64,000 nt of DNA from Porpolomopsis calyptriformis (taxonomy: Eukaryota; Basidiomycota; Agaricomycetes; Agaricales; Hygrophoraceae), in contig OX621165.1 of the NCBI GenBank assembly GCA_951640195.1, positions 930,001 through 994,000 of the forward strand, written 5' to 3'. The stretch's first letter is position 1, and the number at the start of each line of letters is the position of its first letter. The position numbers and the translations under genes were made by a program. The notes beneath the pieces were generated by a model. That model saw only the letters and a program-made list of their open reading frames with translations, did not search any database and was not told the DNA's origin. This document shows positions 32,084-43,735 of the stretch, piece by piece.

Positions 32084-32755
32084 CTATTTCTGTGAGGATG
32101 TGACTTCACCAGAGATGACTTTACCTGCAGCTTTATTGAGGATGTCTTGAAGGTGTTCAAGTTCATTAGCCTTTGCCTTCCATGAATCAGACTTAACCAA
32201 GTGGCTAAAGTTAATAATTGTAATTGCAGAGAAGCCAACAAGCAGATTACTTTGGGAAATGTCACCATGGAGTAATCCAGCTTCATGTATAGCTGTTAGA
32301 GTCCCAAGACATGCATCTCTATAGATAGTGTAAGTATGAAAAAAAAATACTTGAATCATAAGAGACCCAGACCTTTGCGGTATAGATATCTTTGTAGTTG
32401 TGGAAAGTGAAATGCCTGCATGAGGCATCACAAGTAAGGAAGGACCATCATTCTCCAAATTATCAAAGAGGCCAAGGATGGTGGGGATCCCACTGATAGC
32501 ACATGGATTTAACAATTGATATGCCTGATATTCATTCATGAGCAACTCTTTTTGTTCTGCACTGAAAGCAAGCTTAGCTACAATATCTAGTGGTTCAGTG
32601 TCCAAGCTGTCAACATCAATATGAAGTTTACCACCATGAACTACTCCTATTACTCCACACCCTATCTCTGAGGTCAAGATAATAACCACATGATCTTTTT
32701 GTTGGATGAATCTGTCACAAGCCTTGAGTGTGGGTGGCTTAACAGATAGTGTCAA
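32084..32755 (-). CDS. protein-kinase-like gene inside repeat blocks
   Basis: Starts MTLSVKPPTLKACDRFIQ at 32755. A conserved-looking N-lobe (IVAKLAFSAEQKELLMNEYQ with the lysine and glutamate of a kinase core), a hinge-like GPSLLVMPHAG, and the catalytic loop HEAGLLHGDISQSNLLV (HGD-x5-N in place of HRD-x4-N) follow. Then comes IINFSHL where kinases have DFG, so the metal-binding Asp is Asn. A short AT-rich stretch (about 32315-32346, GTATTTTT...CTATAG) looks like an intron of only 32 nt. It ends at 32084, and is short of a full C-lobe. Families of such degenerate kinases (HGD type) are abundant in basidiomycetes. Likely inactive as a kinase or truncated. Confidence 0.55.
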   Translation of the reverse strand: MTLSVKPPTLKACDRFIQQKDHVVIILTSEIGCGVIGVVHGGKLHIDVDSLDTEPLDIVAKLAFSAEQKELLMNEYQAYQLLNPCAISGIPTILGLFDNLENDGPSLLVMPHAGISLSTTTKISIPQRSGSLMIQVFFFHTYTIYRDACLGTLTAIHEAGLLHGDISQSNLLVGFSAITIINFSHLVKSDSWKAKANELEHLQDILNKAAGKVISGEVTSSQK

Positions 32756-32829
32756 GGATGTGCGATAAAATATGGAAGGGAATGGAGAATTGTAAATATT
32801 GTACTGAAGATAAAGGAGATATAGCTTTT

Positions 32830-33334
32830 GAGATACTAGTATGCTTGAGTATATGTAAGTGTACTTGAGCCTACTTGAGTGTACTTAATTACTTGATATT
32901 ACATAATCCTACATAATCACTATTTTAATAAATAAAAATTTATTATTATATAAGCCTAAAAATTGTATTAATAATTATTTAATATTGTACTGAACTGGAT
33001 TTAAACTCTCACACTCTTGAATAAAGTACAAAGTTTATATATATTAACCACTAGACTATTTACTCCTATATAAAAATAATATGGATTTGCTATAAATATG
33101 TATAAGTTTTGGACTTAGTAAATTTCACATTTTTAGTATAAGTTACTTGATACACTTGAAGCACTTGAAGTACTTGATAAAGTTACTTAAATACTTGAAG
33201 TGTTAACAAAGTTACTTAAATACTTGAAGTACTTGACAAAGTTACTTAAACACTTGAAGTAGATAAAACAATTTTAAGTAGCTTTGAGTAATTTCAAGCA
33301 GTTTTAAGTACTTCAAGTAGCTTTAAGTAGCCTT
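32830..33334. repeat. AAGTA/CTTGAAG-type repeat block, copy 2, left part
   Basis: Begins with TGCTTGAGTATATG and GTGTACTTGAGCC units, passes through an AT-rich stretch (32900-33100) with no gene, and becomes a near-tandem array (AAGTTACTTAAATACTTGAAG, about 30-bp spacing). It is interrupted at 33335 by a solo LTR and goes on at 34420. Confidence 0.62.
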
Positions 33335-34419
33335 TATCAGGTGAAATATAAATACTTCACTTCTAGAACTACTGGAGTTATATGTTAATCAAGTAAGTCC
33401 TAGTTGTTCAGGGGAGATATGGATTGATTAGGTAATAATCACTTCCTCCTTTGATGGGGCTTGAGTAATCCTTGGCTAGGATATACAGATGAACAGGCTA
33501 TCCAAACTCAATGGATAGTATTGACTGGGAGAACAAGAATTAAGTCAACGGCTGACTTGGAGGAATATGTATCACAGTGAGGTCTCTCCAATAAGGACTG
33601 AGACCTTGAGTATGTGATGAATAAGCAGGGGCTGAGGTAAGATAAGATATTCCACAATGGCTATCTTCAACTTACAGAATATGTCAAGAGGTGATTCCTA
33701 AGTTGGTTCTTTATATAAGAGGGCTTAGGCAAAATCACACAGGGTATAAGCTTAATAGACTAGACTAGATTGGATGTATTGACTACAGACAAGTAGTATC
33801 AATAAGGGGTAGCACTAGGTACTGAGTACTAGGTGGTAAGTTCAAGGGAAAAGGGGGAGAGTGGGGGGGATAGGGATAAAGTGGGTTGAAAGTGAACTAA
33901 ACAGACACTGAACAGACACTGAGGGAGGAGAGTGGGGGAAAAGTGAACTAAAAGTGAACTGAACTCCTCACTACTCAAAAGGGGGCCCTTTATATATATT
34001 TGAGAACAATGGGCAATGAGAACAATGGGAAATAGGAACAATAGATAACAGAACAATGAGGAGTTTGACTTGTGACTCACTATGAGTCAGATGATGGGGA
34101 GAACAATGGAGGAGATCAATATGAGTTATAGTGACTCAGAGAACAATGGAGTGATAGGAGAACAATGGAGAAATGGGATATGAGTTATTCTAACTCAGAG
34201 AACAATAGAGTAGAATGCTATTGTCTATGATAAGATAGCATGGGTAAAGATAGTAGTATATCTTATCTAAGATAAGATAATATGTGAGGGACAGTGATAT
34301 CTTATCTAAGATAAGATAAGATAAGATAAGATAAAGGGTATCAGAGCTATTGGATGCTTCCTGCTGAATGCATAATCTTTGGTTAGGTTTTGATAGTAAA
34401 TCAGTTTGGGATCATAACA
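33335..34419 (-). repeat. solo LTR of element B family
   Basis: 1,085 bp, the reverse of the B LTRs, from TATCAGGTGAAATA (33335) to GGGATCATAACA (34419), with more divergence than the two B LTRs have from each other. Flanked by CCTT direct repeats (33331-33334 and 34420-34423). It splits an AAGTA repeat array. It keeps eight AGAACAAT motifs and the AGATAAG cluster (34255-34335). Confidence 0.9.
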
Positions 34420-34423
34420 CCTT

Positions 34424-35165
34424 AAGTAGCTTTTAGTACTTCAAGTAGCTTCAAGTAGCCTCAAGTAGCTTTAAGTACTTTAAGTATTTAAGTAACTTTA
34501 TCAACACTTCAAGTATTTAAGTAACTTTGTCAAGTGCTTCAAGTATCTAAGTAACTTTATCAATGCTTCAAGTATTTAAGTAACTTTATCAATGCTTTAA
34601 GTATTTAAGTAACTTTGTCAAGTGCTTCAAGTATTTAAGTAACTTTATTAACACTTCAAGTATCTAAGCAACTTTATTAACACTTCAAGTATTTAAGTAA
34701 CTTTATTAACACTTCAAGTATTTAAGTAACTTTATCAAGTACTTTATCAAATACTTCAAGTAGTTTTAAGTAGCTTTAAGTACTTCAAGTACTCTAAGTA
34801 ACTTTATCAAGTGCTTCAAGTAGCTTTAAGTACTTCAAGTACTTTAAGTAACTTCATTACATGCTTCAAGTAACTTTATTAAGTGTTTCAAGTGGCTTCA
34901 AGTACTTCAAGCAGCTTCAAGCACTTCAAGTAGCTTTAAGTAGCTTTAAGTACTTTAAGTAGCTTCAAGTACTTTAAGTAGCTTCAAGTTAATAAGGTAA
35001 AAGTATAGTAAGAAAATGTTTTCTCTTAATATCTTAATGTTCTTAATTATATCTTAATTTACTTAATATTACTTAAATTAAGTTGACTAAGTGTATCAAG
35101 TAGATTTTAGTGGTGTCAAGTAACATCAAGTACCTCAAGTATTTTTAGGTTTTGCTGATGTATCT
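34424..35165. repeat. AAGTA/CTTCAAG tandem array, right part
   Basis: Imperfect tandem units of about 28-32 bp such as CTTCAAGTATTTAAGTAACTT and shorter TTCAAGTAGC, then an AT-rich end and AGGTTTTGCTGATGTA (35145-35161), close to the end of copy 1. The units are nearly self-complementary (CTTGAAGTACTTCAAG). No coding capacity. Confidence 0.65.
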
Positions 35166-35260
35166 GATGGTCTCTTTTTGCTACAGTGGCATAAACTCAA
35201 GATAAATCTGGTCTCCGACCATCACCTGTCTATCCACACTGAACAACCAAATGTTTGGGC

Positions 35261-36163
35261 AACTTTATGAGGGCCTGGATTGGACAAAATTTAATTTCTA
35301 TCTGATTTAGTAATACAAAATCATGCAAAAAAATGCAAAACAAATGAAAGAATATGTAGGAATATGCAAAAGAATGCAGGAATATGCAGGAATATGCAAA
35401 AGAATGCAGGAATATGCAGGAATATGCAAGAATATGCAAGAATATGCAAGAATATGTAGGAATATGTAGGAATATGCAGGAATGTGCAAGAATATGCAGG
35501 AATGTGCAGGATTATGCAAAGGTGTGTAAAGAATAGAATTGTGCAGAGTTGTACAAAGTTATGCAGAGTTGTGCAAAGGTGTGCAGAGTTGTGCAGAGTT
35601 GTGCAGAGTTGTGCAGAGTTGTGCAGAATTGTGCAAAGTAGTGCAAAGTTATGCAGAATTATGCAGAGTGGTACAGAATTATGCAGAGTGGTGCAAAGCT
35701 ATGCAGAGTAACTCTGCACACCTTTGCACATCTCTACACATCTCTGCATAACTTTGCACCACTCTGCACCACTCTGCACCACTCTGTATAACTTTGCACC
35801 ACTCTGCACCACTCTGCATAACTTTGCACCACTCTGCACCACTCTGTATAACTTTGCACCACTCTGCACCACTCTGCATAACTTTGCACAACTCTGCATA
35901 ATTTTCCATTATTTTCCATATTTTCCATTCATTCTTTTGCATATTCTTGCATTCTTTTGCATATTCTTGCATTCCTTTGCATATTCTTGCATTCTTTTGC
36001 ATATTCTTGCATTCTTTTGCATATTCCTGCATTCTTTTGAATACTCCTGCATATTCTTGCATATTCCTGCATATTCCTGCATATTCCTGCATTTCTTTGC
36101 ATGATTTTGTATTACTAAATCAGATAGAAATTGAATTTTGTCCAATTTGGTCCCTCATACAAC
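35261..36163. repeat. 0.9-kb palindromic foldback element
   Basis: The two ends are inverted copies: TATGAGGG...ATTGGACAAAAT...CTATCTGATTTAGTAATAC on the left (35266-35320) and its complement on the right (36100-36158). Each arm then holds tandem units of about 10-11 bp (GGAATATGCA variants), then 10-bp GTGCAGAGTT units up to a centre near 35710. The right arm mirrors these as TGCATATTCC and ACTCTGCACC. Long ORFs appear on both strands only because the repeats lack stops. No transposase or target duplication is evident; it resembles foldback/MITE-type elements. It ends about 150 bp from the VPS15 stop. Confidence 0.82.
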
Positions 36164-36316
36164 TTTCAGCCCCTCCCCTTGTTTTCTGATCCATTCCATT
36201 CACCTTTACACATAGCCACAAAAATTTGTTCCAGGACTTAGTCTGTGCAATAGAAATCCACATTAGGATAGCAAAACAGTATACAGTATAATAAAGTCTA
36301 AAATTATGCATGAATA

Positions 36317-39300
36317 TCAATGATGACTCTCAGAACTTTCTACTCTCCAAGCTTTAATAACGCCAGCCCGATCACCACTGATAATGCCCCCTCGGAATGG
36401 GGAGTCAAAGCACGCTAAGGAAGTAATGACATCTTGGTGGGACTTGAGCAGATTTTGTTGGTGGTTCGTTATCAGTGACATACGCTGGGGCGGGCGGTGG
36501 TCTTGGTTCTCCGGTGACGATAAGGTCACCCAAGTCTCAACGTGAACTGTAGCAGGCCCAGTCGTCTCACGAACCGTGCTATAAAAGGGGGATTCACAAT
36601 ATGTAACAAAACGTAGGAAAACATGACTTACCGGAACGACGGTCTTTCATACTCTGCTTCCAAACCACTCAAGATCGTCGTGTTCTCAATCTTGCCCAAG
36701 TCCCATAGACGTATTAAGCGATTTTCCGATCCAGTTATCAAGTATCCTCGGCCCGTCGAACGGGCAGAAGCACTTGCCAATGACCCAACTGCATCGGACC
36801 TATGCAAGGACAAATGACCGCCAAATTCGGAACCAGCTACAATAGCGCGGACGTCCGGTGCAGGTCGAGGCAGAGGTTCATCCTTGTGTCTGCCCTGAGA
36901 CGATGGGCGTGCCCGTCTCCCGATACCGATAACAGATCCCTCAGTGCCCTGACGCGATCGAACCAGCGCAGCTATGGCCGCTGCCGGTGTTGTGTCTGCA
37001 TCGGCTCCGGTGACCTCATTCGGTTCTGAGATTGGTTCCGAAACGGATGACGCGGTCCTCGTCACGAAGGTCTCTACGCATGTGCCTTTTTCAATATCCC
37101 ACACTTCTACGAGATTAGTTGAGGAGCCTGAATTGAGTTTGGACGCCTCTACTGCGATCATGACCCACTTTCCTTGCCCTCTTGTCGGATGGACAATACA
37201 TTGGTGTATGCGAGCTGATCTACCCGCGGATGCGATACCCACATGCCAGCTCTTCAGCAGCAGTCCGAATCGACGATCCCACAAGGTTAGAACCCCCGTA
37301 GATGTCCCAACGACAATCCAAGAACGTTTGCGATCAAGACACATCGCGGTAATGGGTCCATAATGACGTGGATTTTTCATTGTTTGCAAAACTTGCATAG
37401 TTTGGAGATCCAATACTGTAATAGCGGAATGTGTCGTCGTGTAGACCAGATTAGATGATGCATCTATAAAGTATATGCTATTCAGGATCCGTGATATCCT
37501 TACCTAGAATCACCTACCTGTATTATAGTGTGCCATGCAAGTAATGTACTCGCCCACATGATCAACACGATGTTCCCGGACTACTTGAAGTTTGTTGTAC
37601 TTGGGCAATGCTCCGCTCTGCGTGACATGAACTCGAACTACATGCAAACTTCCGTCTTCGGCAGCACTCGCAAAACAATGGACACCTTCCAACATACAAA
37701 GACACTTGACTCGAGCGTGGTGCTGACCATAGGTGTGCCTGGGTTTGCTGCTGACGTTACGTTCTAATCGTGCTGTATCCCACACCTTCACCGTCTTATC
37801 GTCCGATGCCGACACAAAGAATATGTGATCTGGGGAAACAGCCAACCCTGTGATGCAGTCGGAATGAGACGTCAGATGAGTTATGAGGGTTGCTTCGGGA
37901 CGACGGGTAGATCCATCACGAGGAGCAATGCTCTGTCTCGCCGGATTTCGTCTCCTGACTGGGCCTTCGCGAATCTTTGGTCCAAAGTCCTGCTGAAGTT
38001 CGCGGTTGTTGTCTAAATACAGATTTTCCAGCATATTACTGATTCCAGGCTCTCGACCGTCTGTAAAGTGGGTTTACGAACCATCAACAGTGTTAAGACA
38101 GAAGAATAAAGCTGACCATAACTTGATATCGGCAAGGAGGAAGGCACCCGATGCCTCTGACCGATGCGAAGGGTGTTTGATACAGAAATCGGCGATGATC
38201 TTCCAGATTGTTCTGGGGACCCCTCCGATCGTATCTTGGACGGCGCCTCAAGGAGGCCTATCGCATTGGCTTTGGATGACCCGATCGCAGGCGCGGCTTT
38301 TTGGCCACCGGTACTTCCAACATGTAATCGATTGCCGGCGTGGAATGTCGAAGAGTTAGATGCAGAGACTATAGACTCTGTTGGGCTGCTCGAGCGCTCC
38401 ATAGCAGATGGGGACCCAACTAGGCTCTTGACGGGGGCGGAAGTTGAGGATGACATGTTGCATGAATCTTGATGAGCTTGAGCTTGGCTCAGGGAAGACG
38501 CCGATCCATTAATCGCCGCTAATCTACGACGAAGGTCCTCGAATGGACTCCCTTGATCATTGGACACTCGGTGGATTCGGGATGGACTAAGAATTGGGAT
38601 GCGTCCGCTCATGTCTATAGTTGATTGACGTGATAGTGGCGAAACCAGGCGTGAAGAACGTGACACAAAATCGGCCGTACGAGATTTCAAGAAGACTGTC
38701 TGCGGCACAACGCCGAGCTTCTGCAATTCGACATCACCAATAATCTTCAAGTTTTTCTCTGCTTCGGCCTCTAAACCTATGCGTGATGCAAAGCTAAGCT
38801 CGTATTCGTAAGATTTCCTTGTAACAGAACTGAGCATCAATCCGCAAACCTTGATATAGCATTTGCAAGCTTGAGGATGTAATCCCGCATCGCCAGTAGC
38901 TTCGCCTCTTCAGTTGACGTCATCCCAAGGAGTTGCAGTTTACTCAGCTGAGCCTCATCCCTACAAGACATACGTCAATAAATAAAATAAAATAAAAAAG
39001 ATATAAGGGACCAACGCTTCAGACTTTGAAACTACGCTGCCAGATTTCCGGATCGAAATCACACTTTCCCTCGGCGACTCGGCCTTCGCGCTAGCACGCC
39101 GATGGCTCTTCCAAAAGCCGGTCTTGTCACCTTTCATTGCCCATAGTACTGCCGCATCGAAAATTTGTCGTGACAACTACTTACCTCGATTTAGTGTGAG
39201 TCCAACAAGAAGTTTTCAGATACATACTACAGGCTTGACGGCCGTTAACAAACTTTGCTCGTCGATTGTAGCAACATCACATTTCAGGAAATGGCGCAAG

Positions 39301-42193
39301 GACGGATACAAGATACACCAAACGTCACTTGAGGGTAGATGTTTGGCGGCCGATGCAATGAACGCGATGGCACCTATCAAAGAGATTAGACAATGACCTT
39401 CAGCAAGGATGTGATTTACCTTGTTGTATCCACAAATTCGGATGGTATAGAAATCCAAGGGTAGCGCTCATCAATTCCCATATACGCATTTTCTGGAATA
39501 AGCCAAGTTCACACAAACTAGTGAGAGCTGTGAGCACTTTGGCTACTACGGTCTCTTCTGCATCTGCTCCGGACAGAAGAAAAAAAAACATGAAATCGGC
39601 TTTTTTTTGGATGCATGGGTTCGTACCCACCGGATAGCGCTTGTATCATCAATGGTAAAATATATTCCTCTAGACTCCTGCCTCCGGCACAAGCTGCAAC
39701 ATCTACAATGCTCTCGAAAAAGGCACAACGCAGCAGCCAATCCCGGTCGTTCAGGTACGTGATCATATGACTCAGCAAGACATCATTCGTCCTTTGCCTG
39801 CCAAGAAATATACAGAGTGACGAGATGTTATGCAAGACGGCTCTTTTCACAATGCTGGACGGATCCATGAGCAAGGCCGAAAGGTGTTCCTGTATGTGGC
39901 TCTGGAGTTCTTGCATGCTCGCGTCGTAAGGTACCTGTCAATTGTACGTGTAAGTGGGAAGGATGAAAGAAAGGAATTAGTCCAACTTCAAAGAGCGCTT
40001 GATCATATTCTTGCGCCTCAGGGATAAGTTTGAAAGACCCATGCGCCTTCAACGCTTGACCCATTTCCAGATACCTGACGGCTGTGTCCGCGAGTTGTAC
40101 GATGCATTGGGCGTAGATACATCTCACAGAGACTTCAGCGTCCTGTGCAAGATGCTTGATATTGGGAATAATGTATTCAGGGAATATCGCAGCATTTGAA
40201 GGGGTTATCACGGTGACTAGCATGAGCTACGTGAACATTTGATAAGTATTTGGGAGGAATGGATGCGAGTAGGACACATACCACTTGAATTAAGGTTCGC
40301 AATGCTGCGCCACGGACAATAGCGATATCATCGTGAAGGAGATCGACGATGTAAGGAATCATGCGATCTAACTTCGCTTCATCTGTCAGATGGCGAGACA
40401 GCGCAAGAAATACGTCCAACCCGCGGACTTTGGAACTGGGGAGAGAACAATTACGAATATTGGCGGTTACAAGGGCAAGAATGATCAATGCAGGTCCATC
40501 TGAAAGCAGGCTTTAAACTAAACGAACGACACAAAGGTAATTATATACCTTCTGATGCAGTTCGAAGACCAGAGTGCCAAGCCTCTATCAACCCAGATTC
40601 TCGGTTGGGGATGTGTAGTTCTATCGGCAGAACGTCCTGAAAGCACAGGGTGAACACAAACATTATGGTTAGGAAATATCAGGAACGCACTTGGAAGGCT
40701 CTGGACAAGTTGAGCGTTGAGGTGTAAGTTACTTTAACATCAGCAATGGTTTCGTCTTCCATATCAGGGGAAAGACAGGGTTCCACGCTCTCATAATCCG
40801 CCCAGATTCTCTTTATCCTATAATCCGAATCACTAAGCAGCGGCTCGCTCGATGTATCTGCAGAGAGAAAACACGTGTGGTGACTTGTGGTCGAAACAGG
40901 CCGAATGGTAGAGGCTACAGAGACAGACGATCCAATGGCGTTGAAGGTTGGTGTGGATGACGTTGGTGGGGGAGGGGGAGGAGGCATTGGCAGCTCATTG
41001 ATCGACGAAACGTGGTTGTGGAGGAAAGAGTAAAAACACTCGGCAAATATGGTTCCGCGGGAGGTGTGCAAAAGGTTGTCGAAAGTAGGCCGCGTGGTAG
41101 GGTCAAGTGCAATCATCTGTTTGATCATATTCTACTACCCCGTTCACTGTTACGCGCTTAAATACACAAGCAAATCGTGAACTACTCACCCGAACACCCC
41201 CATCATCGATTGCTCCCAAGGGGCCGTCCACATTAAATTCTCCTTCCCTGTATTTGAACAACTGGCTTAGAGTGAACAGCGGTGCACCCTCCAGAAAGAG
41301 TTCCGCAATGACACATCCTAAGCTGAAACAATCCATGGCCTCAGTCACCTTGCCATCTTTTTTCCCCTCGTTATCATCCATAGCGAGTTTGGACTTCTTG
41401 GCGCTGATCTCTGGATTGTTTGCGGCGGTATAAAATCGTTCAGGCGCAATGTAGCAGGTTCGGCGGCCAGATGTGTCGAAGTAGAATGAAAAGTCAGAAG
41501 GATCGTCGAGAGGTAGGTATGTTGGTTTATAAGATGCGAAATCAGAGAGATAGACCCAATTCCAGGATGTCACCAAGATGTTCTCGGATTTTATGTCGCC
41601 GTGTGGTATCTTCCGATTTCGGACGTCGCGGAGAGCGTGGAGCAGCTGAAATACAACCCACTTCTTTTCAATCATACTTAAGAAAGGGCGAGTGCTGGTA
41701 ATGTGTCGAGTTTCTTTCACACAGTATGAAAACAAGGAATAAACGCACCTGATGCGGTCATAAAGATTGCTCGCAATCCACTGACGGACGATGTAACCAG
41801 CCTTGTCGGTTTCCACGAAACTCTGGTAGTTGTAGACATTGGCATTGTCCAGTAGTGCCTTTTTTTCGACTGCGAGATATTAATCCATTTCACTGAGTCA
41901 TTGATAGTCAACAACTGGACACCTACTCTTCAGCCTCCGAAAGTATGTTCGCAAACTCAGTCCTGGGTCAGGTTTAATGAATATTTTGACCACCACATAT
42001 CCATTCCGGTGTCGGCATTTGACTGTCTTGAGAAAGCGTGCAGATCCAAGACTAGTGATTGCAAAGTTGCGGATAGAGTAGCAATGAGTGGGAGGGCTCA
42101 CCTCTTCTCATAAACGATGTCTCCACCGAGTTCAGACACGAACGAATCTAGCGCGCCGCTTGTCCGCGTTAACGTGGATCCCGAATTTCCCAT
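36317..42193 (-). CDS. VPS15: VPS15 (PIK3R4) regulatory protein kinase of the class III PI3-kinase
   Basis: Start at 42193: MGNSGSTLTRTSGALDSF, with Gly2 as in the myristoylated N-terminus of Vps15. Kinase domain: LGSARFLKTVKCRHRNGYVV (VVKIF lysine), catalytic HGDIKSENILVTSWNWVYL (about 41560-41610), SDFASYKPTYL in place of DFG as is normal for this family, and RTCYIAPERFY. HEAT repeats follow (about 40490-39500, e.g. LDRMIPYIVDLLHDDIAIVR). The C-terminal WD40 propeller (38034-36317) includes HSDCITGLAVSPDHIFFVSA and ends ESSESHH. At least ten introns of about 50-80 nt. It recruits and activates Vps34 on endosomes and autophagosomes. Full domain order is present with no obvious break. It diverges from EFM7 across 122 bp. 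Confidence 0.93.
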
Positions 42194-42315
42194 AATCTCC
42201 TTGTTTCCAAGGAGGCAATTCTAGTCCGAGCAGGTCGTCTTCATGTACAAAGCTGCGATCCACAAGTGATCTCACGTGACATTACGAAGGACCTCACCGA
42301 AGTTCAACGATCGGT
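42194..42315. promoter_or_regulatory. divergent promoter VPS15/EFM7 with CACGTGAC
   Basis: Only 122 bp lie between the two start codons. CACGTGAC (42273-42280) is an E-box of the type bound by Cbf1/bHLH factors. The same octamer occurs twice upstream of CSE1 (49064-49071 and 49233-49240). No TATA box is apparent. Binding is inferred from the motif only. Confidence 0.45.
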
Positions 42316-43735
42316 ATGTCTCTCGACGACGAGGACTTTTCCCTGGAAACTATCTTTCCGGTACACGCTAACACTTGAGTAAGAGGTTAAATCTGACATA
42401 ACGTTCTTGGCAGGAACCGTTGCGACCTCCGAGTCCTAAACCAACGTTGGCAGTCTTCACCCGGAAGGCTTGCAGTCATGATAAGAAGAAACCAACCCAA
42501 GATGCAAAGCAAATTGCCCTTCAAACGTCCGATCCCCTTTACCTTAATTCAGAGATCGATGAAGATTTGGAAACGATTGAGATAAGACTTGTTGGTATAC
42601 ATCCTCTCTGGGGCCACTATTTGTACGTTCTATCTCGTTCACTTCATCGTTTCACTATGAACGAGTCGACTTTTTGATATGAGGACTTAAACTCATCTTG
42701 TTTGATAGATGGAATGCTGCACGTTCGATGGCTTCTTATTTAGACGAACATCCAAGGTTGTACCGCGGTCATTCGGTACTTGAGCTCGGTGCTGGTGGGG
42801 GTCTCCCAGGAATCGTTGCCGCAAAGAATGGGGCACGTCATGTACAAGATGATTTCATTTGTTAAGATCTATGCTGGACGTTGAAATTTTGCAGGTGACA
42901 TTGACCGATTACCCTGAACTAGAGCTGATCAACAATCTCGAACACAACGTTGTGAGGGGCGTTCCAGAAAGTAAAAGAGAGCATGTCAATGTGCAGGTGA
43001 GGATGGTGATTCTAACCTTTCCATTCTACCCATCTTCACAGCCTATTTGCGAAGGGTTATCTTTGGGGTCATCCAGTACATCCTCTGTTGGAGCCCCTTT
43101 TGAAGTATACCGATGCCAGTGATGGATTTGATTTAATCCTGATGTCAGACCTCATCTTCAACCATTCACAGGTGCGTCAAGTTTCGAATCCCTTCACAAC
43201 CCAATGTCCATCTTACCTATTGAAATTTCACAGCATGAAGCTCTTCTCAAAACGTGCAACATGGCTCTCAACAAGCAACCACCACCTCCACGCCCACTAT
43301 CACCTACAGCACAACACCGGCGGGTCATTCACTCGGATGCTAGTGCACCCTGCCTTCTTGTCTTTTACACCCACCACCGCCCCCATCTTGCATACCTCGA
43401 TCTACAATTTTTCGAAAAAGCACGCGCCCAAGGGTGGCATTGCAACAAGATCATCACTCAAACTTTCCCCGTAAGCCAAATTTACCTCCTTCCAACCTTA
43501 TTCAATTCATTCCTTCGAGTTCATCCTCTCCTCCCTGGCTTCTTCACACACCCAATATCGCCCTTACCATTGACCCCGTTTTTACTTTATCTTATCTCTG
43601 ATAACTAGCCACCTAACGAATCATCACCATCAGCCGATGTTTCCGGATGACCCAGGTGAAGAGACTGTACGATCAACTGTCCACGGTTGGTGTCTCTCTC
43701 GTATAGAGATCGAGGAGATCCAACGTACAAGTTGA
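42316..43735 (+). CDS. EFM7: EFM7/NNT1-like protein N-terminal and lysine methyltransferase
   Basis: Start MSLDDEDFSLETIFP at 42316. Intron 1 GTACACGC...TTGGCAG; exon 2 ends GIHPLWGHYL; intron 2 (about 42622-42708); exon 3 has WNAARSMASYL and the SAM-binding motif VLELGAGGGLPGIVAAKNGA. Then VTLTDYPELELINNLEHN, and after two more introns DGFDLILMSDLIFNHSQH, which is the family hallmark, and LVFYTHHRP. The last exon ends RSTVHGWCLSRIEIEEIQRTS at TGA 43733-43735. In yeast Efm7 methylates the N-terminus and Lys3 of elongation factor eEF1A; substrate here is inferred. Six exons or so, no break seen. Confidence 0.85.

Noticed and set aside
31780..35165. CRISPR-like array
   Set aside because: Units are imperfect, self-complementary and without unique spacers, and the genome is eukaryotic.
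35307..36145. Long overlapping ORFs on both strands (cysteine/tyrosine-rich and glutamine-rich repeats)
   Set aside because: They arise in every frame because short repeats of 10-11 bp lack stops; no start context, introns or non-repetitive domain.
36974..37363. 129-codon plus ORF opposite VPS15
   Set aside because: Antisense shadow of the WD40-encoding exon.
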